A stretch of 14,758 bases of DNA, taken from assembly GCA_029934165.1 (NCBI GenBank), contig JAOZMU010000028.1, positions 1-14,758 on the forward strand. Reading direction: 5' to 3'. The notes under the pieces were generated by a model. That model made no database searches. It had not been told where the DNA came from and saw only the letters and a program-made list of their open reading frames with translations. The translations under genes were made by a program, and so were the position numbers. Shown here one piece after another: positions 9,110-14,758 of the stretch. Numbering within the stretch: the first letter of the stretch is position 1; each line of letters opens with the position of its first letter. Origin of the DNA: Bacteroidales bacterium. GTDB taxonomy: Bacteria > Bacteroidota > Bacteroidia > Bacteroidales > JAOZMU01.

Positions 9110-9946
9110 ATGCGCATGTTTAAAAAAGAGTATTATTGCCTCGTAGCCGGATTACCGGATATTGTTGCAGACGATGTTAAAATTCAGACCTCTGTAAAAG
9201 AATTTCAAGAAGAACTTAAAGAAAACTTGCAACCTGCTGATTACAAAGAGGTACAGCTTGTTTTTCTGGCGGTTGACAATAGAAATTTTTTCAACATCAT
9301 TTTGGGACAAAAAGCAGCCTTTCTTTCTGGTGGGAATTATACGAAAGAAGATATTGAAGAAAAACTAAAGAACTCGGAAGGAATTGAAGAGTATTTGCAA
9401 AATTTTATTTCGGCGTATCGTGCTGAAATTCCGATATTTGAAAAGCGTTCGTGGGAAAACCAGTTGGCGGAGTTGTATAATGATTTTGCTCTCAACAAGA
9501 CAAAAAATAAATTTCTGGCAGAATGGTTTCAGTTTGACATCGACCTGAAAAATATTCTTACTGCGCTGAATTGTCGAAAACACGACTTGGAAATTGCTCC
9601 ACAACTGATTGGCAAAAACGAAATTACGGACGCACTGAAAAAAAGCACAGCAAAAGATTTTGGCTTATCGTTTGACAATCCGCACGTTACAAAAATTGTT
9701 CAAGAATGGGAAAACAATGATATAACAGCTCGGGAACGATTTATCGACGAAATTAGATGGGATTACTTGGACGAAAAAGTTTTTTTTCACTATTTTACCA
9801 TCGAACGTGTGATGAGCTTTGTGCTTAAATTACAGATAGTTGAACGTTGGGCAACCCTCGACCGCGAAACAGGACGCAACCTTTTCCAACGTCTGCTTGA
9901 TGAACTGGGTAACAGCTACACATTTCCCGAAGAATTTACGGTGTAA
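9110..9946 (+). CDS. DUF2764 protein of bacterial V-type ATPase operons
   Basis: This 278-residue soluble protein has the opening typical of DUF2764 (KEYYCLVAGLPDI). In Bacteroidota and Chlamydiae, DUF2764 genes lie between the V-ATPase subunit E and A genes, exactly as here. Because these operons lack an obvious subunit C, the protein has been suspected of doing that job, coupling the rotor to the membrane ring; this is inference. It is largely helical and charged, with no membrane segment or signal peptide. A second in-frame ATG two codons on (9116) is an equally good start. No Shine-Dalgarno sequence is visible. In relatives atpA would be expected to follow directly; here 2752 bases of a foreign-looking gene pair separate them. 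Confidence 0.85.
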   Translation: MRMFKKEYYCLVAGLPDIVADDVKIQTSVKEFQEELKENLQPADYKEVQLVFLAVDNRNFFNIILGQKAAFLSGGNYTKEDIEEKLKNSEGIEEYLQNFISAYRAEIPIFEKRSWENQLAELYNDFALNKTKNKFLAEWFQFDIDLKNILTALNCRKHDLEIAPQLIGKNEITDALKKSTAKDFGLSFDNPHVTKIVQEWENNDITARERFIDEIRWDYLDEKVFFHYFTIERVMSFVLKLQIVERWATLDRETGRNLFQRLLDELGNSYTFPEEFTV

Positions 9947-9965
9947 ATAATTGATATTAAACACA

Positions 9966-12185
9966 ATGAACAAGCAAGAGCTGATTCGGAAAGCGGTTGA
10001 GATAATAAAGGAACGGAAGCCAGATTTTTGGAATTTTGTGAGAATGATTACTTTCAAAGAAGGCGAATTAGGAGAAGATGCATATTCTTTTCACCCGTTT
10101 TTCGATTTTGTGGATTTTTTTGAGGAGTTCGATAATGTTGAAAATGTTTATGTTCACGGAACTATTTTGGATAATATTACGGAAAAAATATTTTCTGGCT
10201 TGACAAAATTTAAAAACCTTAAAAGTCTTTATTTTAATGATATTCCTTTTAAAGGCGAAGCACATATATATCTTGAAGAGTGTATAAAAAACTTACATAA
10301 ATTTGATTCTCTTGAATTAATAAACACACAACTTGAAAATTTTCCGAAATTACCTTTTGAAAAACTAAAGGAATTGAATATTCACGGAAATAATTTTTAC
10401 AAACAAAATTTCTATTTTGCTTCAAATGAAAATAGAATTGATCAAAATGAAATACTTGAATCGCTTTCTGAATTTTGGGGTTCTGAACATAAGTTATATA
10501 ACTGGGGTTTATTTGACGAAGCAAATTCTATAATAATAACTAGAGAGGTGCGAAACGATTTAAATTCAAAGATGTATGCTTATGTATTCAATGAAAGTAA
10601 TTTAAGTAATTATGAATCTTTTCAAAAATGCTACACCATTTTTGAAAAAGCAAATAACAAGCTAAAATGTTTTCAGGTTAACAAGAAGCAAAAGTTAGAA
10701 GTTGTATTTCATAAAAAAAATAAATACAATCACGAATACTTTTTTTATACCATTTTACGTGATTTATTAAAAAAAGGCGAAATAAAAGTTAGCGATGAGT
10801 TTGTAAGTGATTTATTAATTGAGCTTGGCGGAGTAGAATTATTACAAGAAATTGATATTGAGAATAAAAAAACTCAAAAGAAGATTGCTAAAAAATTCAA
10901 TGCTGAAAATAATTTTATAACAAAAATAGAAATAGAAAACTTTAAACTATTTGATAAAGTAAATCTTGATGGTTTAGGTAATATAAATATAATAGTAGGA
11001 AAAAATGCTGCAGGAAAAACATCTTTGTTACAAGCAGTAGCCACAGGTCTTGCCTTTGAACAATTAAAACTTGTTGCTCCACTTTCTGATTATATCAATA
11101 AAAAAATAGATGCAAAACTAGATAGCTTACGATATTCCAGAATCCATTTGAAATGGCAAAACTTTGAAAAGGCAAAAAGAATTTTTGAAAGTTCTATTAT
11201 TCCTGAAAAAATAGAGAATTTTGAAAAAGAATTGCCAGAAAACTATTTTGTTTTAGCTTATGGAGAAAATTTATATTCGAAAAACTCACTTTACAAAGAA
11301 GAGCTTGACGTACAAGATGTTTTGGTTGAAGGAAACTACAAGTCTAAACATGTAAAATCATTATTTGTTGGAGCTTATGAAAATATGCCAAATCCTGCCA
11401 AAATCCTTTATGAAATTTCAGCAGGTTTGCGTGTTGAGTATTCAAAAGAACCTGCAATAACTGAGTTATCAAATATTGAAAAACTAATTTGCAAAAAGTT
11501 AAACGATTTTCTCAAAGCAAGCCCTGCAAAACAGTTTGTTTTTAAGCTAGATGGCGCACATTATAAGTTTTACGACAAAGAGAACAATCTATTTATAAAT
11601 TTCAGTCAAATCAGCGAAGGCTACCGAAGTTACATAACCTTGCTGACGGATATAATTTTCAGGATTCTTGCAGCCAGAAAACGCTTAATGACAGAAGATT
11701 ATCCTTTGAAAGATATTTTTAAAAATGTCCGAGGCGCAATCATAATAGACGAGTTCGACAAACACATGCACCCTTCTTGGCAACGAACATTTTTAGGAAC
11801 GCTAAAAGAAGAATTTCCGAACATTCAGTTTTTCCTTTCTACACATAATGTTGTTGCGATGCAATCGGCAGAGGGAGAAAGAGTTTTTGTTCTTGAAGAC
11901 GAGAAAATACGGTCGGAAGAAATTCCTGTGGGATATTCGTTAGAGGCGTTGTATGAATTATATTTCAACGAAAATTTTTATAGTGAAAAAATCACTGAAA
12001 AATTAACTGAGTTTAAATCGTGGCGAAATAAAATATTCAAAACAAAAGATTTTACTCTTTTAGAGAATGTAGATTTCAAAAAAATAGCAGATGAATTATG
12101 TCAAATAAATTCGCAATTGGCGGGAATTGTTGACAAGGAATTATATCAACTGAATAAACACAAAAAAAATGCACAAGCAAAATAG
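9966..12185 (+). CDS. Septu-like (PtuA-type) AAA/ABC ATPase with leucine-rich-repeat-like N-terminus
   Basis: From the ATG at 9966 the protein has 739 residues; a TTG at 9951 is also in frame. It is an OLD/AAA_15-AAA_21 type ATPase of the ABC superfamily. Walker A is GKNAAGKT (345-352), the signature-like motif is SEGYRS (550-555), Walker B is AIIIDEFDKHMHPSWQ (D595, E596), and the switch histidine lies in STHN (625-628). A strand typical of the fold (KIEIENFKLFDKVNL) precedes Walker A. The first 330 or so residues are unusual: about 80-145 show leucine-rich-repeat spacing (LKSLYF, FDSLEL, LKELNIHGNNF), so this part may be a sensor or docking region. The HNH gene overlaps its end by 17 bases, the ptuA-ptuB arrangement of Septu and of the effectors of retron Ec78. 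By analogy it would hold the nuclease inactive until infection. The function is inferred; a housekeeping role is not excluded. Confidence 0.75.
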   Translation: MNKQELIRKAVEIIKERKPDFWNFVRMITFKEGELGEDAYSFHPFFDFVDFFEEFDNVENVYVHGTILDNITEKIFSGLTKFKNLKSLYFNDIPFKGEAHIYLEECIKNLHKFDSLELINTQLENFPKLPFEKLKELNIHGNNFYKQNFYFASNENRIDQNEILESLSEFWGSEHKLYNWGLFDEANSIIITREVRNDLNSKMYAYVFNESNLSNYESFQKCYTIFEKANNKLKCFQVNKKQKLEVVFHKKNKYNHEYFFYTILRDLLKKGEIKVSDEFVSDLLIELGGVELLQEIDIENKKTQKKIAKKFNAENNFITKIEIENFKLFDKVNLDGLGNINIIVGKNAAGKTSLLQAVATGLAFEQLKLVAPLSDYINKKIDAKLDSLRYSRIHLKWQNFEKAKRIFESSIIPEKIENFEKELPENYFVLAYGENLYSKNSLYKEELDVQDVLVEGNYKSKHVKSLFVGAYENMPNPAKILYEISAGLRVEYSKEPAITELSNIEKLICKKLNDFLKASPAKQFVFKLDGAHYKFYDKENNLFINFSQISEGYRSYITLLTDIIFRILAARKRLMTEDYPLKDIFKNVRGAIIIDEFDKHMHPSWQRTFLGTLKEEFPNIQFFLSTHNVVAMQSAEGERVFVLEDEKIRSEEIPVGYSLEALYELYFNENFYSEKITEKLTEFKSWRNKIFKTKDFTLLENVDFKKIADELCQINSQLAGIVDKELYQLNKHKKNAQAK

Positions 12186-12672
12186 AAAACCTTGCAAAGC
12201 AATTGAAGGTTTAACTAAATATAATGCTGCATTTAAAAAAGCTGTAAAGCCTTGTTTAGTAAACAATTCAGAAAAATACTGTTCGTATTGTGATGCATAT
12301 ATGGGCGATATTGATAATTTGTTAATAGAGCATTTTAAGGGGAAAACAAAATTTCCTGAACTGGAAGCTGAATATTCAAACTTATATGCCGCTTGTTTTG
12401 CATGTAATAACAGAAAGGTTAAAACAAATTATTCAACAATAGAGCCATTACGCCCAGATATAAACGAATATAACTTTGATGATTTTTTTCGAATTGACTA
12501 TGAGAATGGAAAAATAGAAACTTTAGACGAAAATGATAGTATTGCAGCAGAGACAATACGCTTTTTAAATTTGAATAGAATTCAATTAAAAAATGCAAGA
12601 AAAGATTTTATAAGAGAATGGCGCGAAACGAAATCACGCCCAAGAAAATCTTATCGCTTTATTTATTTTTAA
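12169..12672 (+). CDS. HNH endonuclease, PtuB / retron-HNH type
   Basis: This 167-residue protein carries a complete zinc-supported HNH fold: C38-x2-C41, the catalytic pair E54-H55 in LLIEHFKGK, N71 in SNLYAAC, C76-x2-C79 followed by N80, and K83. The part after it (IEPLRPDINEY, FRIDYENGKIE, then ETIRFLNLNR) matches what I recall of the TIGR02646-like family that includes PtuB and the HNH effector of retron Ec78. All key residues are present, so it should be an active nuclease. Its ATG lies inside the last codons of the ATPase gene (17-base overlap, +1 frame), so translation is probably coupled and the two proteins likely form a complex. The last dozen residues (SRPRKSYRFIYF) are basic and do not look like family sequence. 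They are encoded just where base composition begins to shift back, and the stop is 26 bases before atpA. Confidence 0.85.
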   Translation: MHKQNRKPCKAIEGLTKYNAAFKKAVKPCLVNNSEKYCSYCDAYMGDIDNLLIEHFKGKTKFPELEAEYSNLYAACFACNNRKVKTNYSTIEPLRPDINEYNFDDFFRIDYENGKIETLDENDSIAAETIRFLNLNRIQLKNARKDFIREWRETKSRPRKSYRFIYF

Positions 12673-12698
12673 AGAACAAAACAAACACAATATATATT

Positions 12699-14468
12699 AT
12701 GGCAACAACAGGAAAAGTATCAGGTATTATTGCCAACTTAGTTATCGTTACCGTTGACGGTGCTGTGGCGCAAAACGAAATTTGTTACATCAAAATGCCC
12801 GGTGTTAGACTGATGGCTGAGGTCATTAAAATTATCGGGCAAGATGCTTATGTACAGGTTTTTGAGAGTACGCGCGGACTACAAGTTGACACGCCAGTTG
12901 AATTTACGGGACACATGCTCGAAGTAAGTTTGGGACCCGGACTGCTAAGTAAAAACTACGATGGACTGCAAAACGACCTCGATAAAATGGATGGAATTTT
13001 CTTGAAGCGAGGCGACTATACAAACCCGTTGGAAGACGATAAGCTCTGGAAGTTCAAACCTATTGCTAAAGAGGGTGATATGGTTTCTGCGGGTGCTTGG
13101 CTCGGCGAGGTTGAAGAGGGCTGGGTTGCGCACAAAACCATGGTTCCGTTTAAGCTCGAAGACCAATATGAGATTGTAACTCTCGTACCATCAGGGCATT
13201 ACCGCATCAACGACACAATAGCAGTTTTGTTGGACAAAAACAACAACAAACACGAGGTTACGATGGTGCAAAAATGGGCGGTCAAAGTCCCAATCAAGGC
13301 ATATACCGAAAAACCGCGTCCGTTTCGTTTGCTGGAAACAGGCGTACGAACCATCGACACCTTAAACCCTATTGTTGAGGGAGGTACAGGGTTTATTCCT
13401 GGTCCCTTTGGTAGCGGAAAAACGGTTCTTCAGCACGCACTTTCCAAACAAGCCGAAGCCGATATTATTATTGTGGCAGCATGTGGCGAGCGTGCAAACG
13501 AGGTTGTAGAGATTTTTACGGAGTTCCCAGAATTAGATGACCCAAGAACAGGACGCAAACTGATTGAACGAACCACAATTATAGCAAACACATCGAATAT
13601 GCCTGTTGCTGCTCGCGAAGCATCTGTTTACACGGCGATGACAATTGCTGAGTATTATCGTGCAATGGGATTAAAAGTGCTTATGTTGGCGGATTCTACA
13701 TCGCGTTGGGCGCAAGCACTACGCGAAATGTCGAACAGAATGGAAGAACTGCCCGGACAAGATGCCTTCCCTGTCGATTTACCCGCAATTATTTCCACTT
13801 TTTATGCACGTGCAGGATACGTCTATTTGAGTAATGGAAAAACCGGCTCTGTTACATTTATCGGGACAGTTTCTCCGGCTGGAGGAAACCTGAAAGAGCC
13901 AGTAACAGAATCGACTAAGAAAGCTGCACGCTGTTTTTATGCACTTTCGCAACAACGCGCCGACCGCAAACGCTATCCGGCAATTGACCCAATTGACAGT
14001 TATTCAAAATACATTGAATATCCTGAATTTCAGGATTATGCAAAAAATACAATTTCCCACGATTGGATTGAAAACGTCCTGAAAATTAAAACTTTTCTTA
14101 TCCGTGGACACGAAACTTATGAGCAAATAAATATTCTTGGCGATGATGGAGTTCCAGTCGATTATCATCAAGTTTATTGGAAAGGCGAAATTGTGGATTA
14201 CGTTATACTTCAGCAAGATGCGTTTGATAAAACAGACCGCTATTCTCCTATCGAACGACAAAAATATATGTTATACAAAGTTCTCGACCTGTGCAATACA
14301 GATTTCCGTTTCGACTCTTTTGAAGAGGTGGCTACCTATTACAAACGAATCATAAACCACTTTAAACAAATGAATTTCTCGGATTTTAAATCAGAGCCAT
14401 TCCTGCGTTTTGAGAAAGAGCTAACAGAGATAGTAAAAGAACGAAAAATCGGAATAACCGCTGGGTAA
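12699..14468 (+). CDS. atpA: V-type ATPase catalytic subunit A
   Basis: Subunit A is the nucleotide-hydrolysing or synthesising subunit of the A3B3 head. From the ATG at 12699 it has 589 residues, normal for the family. It opens with the N-terminal beta barrel (GKVSGIIANLVIVTVDG), then the A-specific insertion (about 110-190). The P-loop GPFGSGKT is at 235-242, GER at 263-265 with the catalytic glutamate, and ADSTSRWA around D332-W337; a helical C-terminus follows. All catalytic motifs are intact. The frame stays open upstream to an ATG at 12618 inside the HNH gene, but that extension (MARNEITPKK) is not family sequence, and the A-rich leader directly precedes the ATG at 12699. It is separated from DUF2764 by the defence-like insert, and atpB does not follow within the remaining 290 bases. 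Confidence 0.97.
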   Translation: MATTGKVSGIIANLVIVTVDGAVAQNEICYIKMPGVRLMAEVIKIIGQDAYVQVFESTRGLQVDTPVEFTGHMLEVSLGPGLLSKNYDGLQNDLDKMDGIFLKRGDYTNPLEDDKLWKFKPIAKEGDMVSAGAWLGEVEEGWVAHKTMVPFKLEDQYEIVTLVPSGHYRINDTIAVLLDKNNNKHEVTMVQKWAVKVPIKAYTEKPRPFRLLETGVRTIDTLNPIVEGGTGFIPGPFGSGKTVLQHALSKQAEADIIIVAACGERANEVVEIFTEFPELDDPRTGRKLIERTTIIANTSNMPVAAREASVYTAMTIAEYYRAMGLKVLMLADSTSRWAQALREMSNRMEELPGQDAFPVDLPAIISTFYARAGYVYLSNGKTGSVTFIGTVSPAGGNLKEPVTESTKKAARCFYALSQQRADRKRYPAIDPIDSYSKYIEYPEFQDYAKNTISHDWIENVLKIKTFLIRGHETYEQINILGDDGVPVDYHQVYWKGEIVDYVILQQDAFDKTDRYSPIERQKYMLYKVLDLCNTDFRFDSFEEVATYYKRIINHFKQMNFSDFKSEPFLRFEKELTEIVKERKIGITAG

Positions 14469-14568
14469 AAATAGCCGTAAGAGTTATAGTAGATATATTA
14501 AACAAGTAGGTGAATAAAAAGCAAACGGCACTTTTATAGTGTTATTAATTTGGAATTTAATTATTTAC

Positions 14569-14617
14569 AACTCCGAATAAATAGCACTTGTGCTTTTATG
14601 TTTGTTAGTCGGGAGTT
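14569..14617 (+). other. Two-part stem-loop downstream of atpA
   Basis: An outer stem AACTCC (14569-14574) pairs with GGAGTT (14612-14617). An inner near-perfect palindrome AGCAC-TT-GTGCT (14583-14594) has two more A-T pairs beyond a single T-T mismatch. No T-run follows, so it is not a standard terminator. It might be a structured RNA, a transcript-stability element or part of a mobile-element end. Confidence 0.35.
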
Positions 14618-14675
14618 CATGAATAAAAAAGCACACATAGAGAAAACCATTTGAAATCTCGTAAAAATGCAAGTA

Positions 14676-14695
14676 AGGTCTAAGACCTATTTTTT
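14676..14695 (+). terminator. Weak terminator-like hairpin after atpA
   Basis: AGGTC (14676-14680) pairs with GACCT (14684-14688) around a TAA loop, followed by A and a run of six T. The stem is only five base pairs, so it would be weak. If it works, it would end or attenuate the operon transcript about 210 bases after the atpA stop. Confidence 0.4.
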
Positions 14696-14758
14696 ATGAA
14701 ACGTTTAAGCTGTGAATTAACAACTTAGGTTAATAAAAAGCGTAAGAACTTTTGTAAG

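Larger units (their letters stand above)
9959..12691 (+). other. Low-GC two-gene defence-like insert within the V-ATPase operon
   Basis: Between the DUF2764 stop and the atpA start lies a two-gene block with base composition unlike its flanks. Hand counts of 60-base rows give 13, 15 and 16 G+C at 10261, 10741 and 12481, against 28 at 8581 in atpE and 26 and 36 at 13501 and 13081 in atpA. The nine-base sequence AAACACAAT is present at 9959-9967 and again at 12683-12691. Removing one copy and the block would leave a 28-base DUF2764-atpA spacer, a normal operon distance. However, AAACACA-type runs also precede other starts here (9066-9072, 12156-12163), so the match may just be a shared A-rich translation leader. 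No integrase, transposase or inverted repeats are seen. Confidence 0.6.
14469..14758 (+). other. AT-rich, apparently non-coding stretch after atpA; atpB absent
   Basis: No convincing gene is present. Stops are frequent. The longest open stretch in the atpA frame runs from about 14514 to a stop after KAHIEKTI near 14651; its first ATG (14598) gives only 18 codons and it resembles no family I know. The region has an imperfect direct repeat: TAGGTnAATAAAAAGC at 14507-14522 and 14726-14741, followed by ACTTTT six or seven bases later in each case. A third AATAAAAAAGC lies midway (14622-14632). In uninterrupted bacterial operons of this type atpB normally follows atpA closely, so this may be an insertion, the end of another mobile element or an RNA gene, but I cannot tell which. 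Confidence 0.5.

Noticed and set aside
9951..9965. TTG start for the LRR-ATPase gene
   Set aside because: An ATG five codons later is a better start, and the added residues carry no recognisable feature.
9966..12672. Complete Ec78-type retron
   Set aside because: The ATPase-HNH pair resembles retron effectors, but no reverse transcriptase gene is present next to it and I see no msr-msd-like structure in the 19-base gap before the ATPase gene.
12618..12698. Upstream ATG start for subunit A inside the HNH gene
   Set aside because: The extra 27 residues are not family sequence, the typical N-terminus begins at 12699, and an A-rich leader directly precedes that ATG.
14598..14654. Short ORF of 18 codons after atpA
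   Set aside because: It is too short, overlaps the stem-loop, has no leader and matches nothing I recognise.

Overview
The window reads as a chromosomal piece of a Bacteroidota bacterium, probably of the Bacteroidales or a relative. Three things point there: a giant secreted protein with a C-terminal type IX secretion (Por) sorting domain, a V-type ATPase operon in the bacterial order E - DUF2764 - A, and start sites with A-rich leaders instead of Shine-Dalgarno sequences. I see no tRNA, rRNA, CRISPR array or transposase gene.

Layout. Positions 1-167 hold a repeat cluster made of GTAG-headed hairpins in alternating orientation, resembling REP/REPIN elements, followed by a strong bidirectional terminator (174-199). 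From 7678 down to 224 on the minus strand runs one 2484-residue surface protein: signal peptide, about 21 Ig-like repeats of about 80 residues, eight PKD domains and a T9SS type A sorting domain. Next, also on the minus strand, is a small two-helix membrane protein (7865-8191). A divergent intergenic region (8192-8452) carries candidate Bacteroidota promoters and a terminator-like leader hairpin. The plus-strand V-ATPase operon starts at 8453: subunit E (8453-9067), DUF2764 protein (9110-9946) and catalytic subunit A (12699-14468).

The most interesting part is what interrupts that operon. Between the DUF2764 gene and atpA sit two overlapping genes of much lower GC content. One is a 739-residue AAA/ABC-type ATPase with a leucine-rich-repeat-like N-terminus (9966-12185). 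The other is a 167-residue HNH endonuclease of the PtuB / retron-HNH type (12169-12672). Together they look like a Septu-like (PtuA-PtuB) anti-phage module inserted in the same orientation inside an essential bioenergetic operon. It has no visible promoter of its own, so it would be expressed with the ATPase. A 9-base direct repeat lies just inside each boundary, but a weaker explanation for it exists.

After atpA the expected atpB does not follow within the remaining 290 bases. That stretch is AT-rich and apparently non-coding, with a stem-loop, an imperfect direct repeat and a terminator-like hairpin, so the operon may be interrupted or split a second time.
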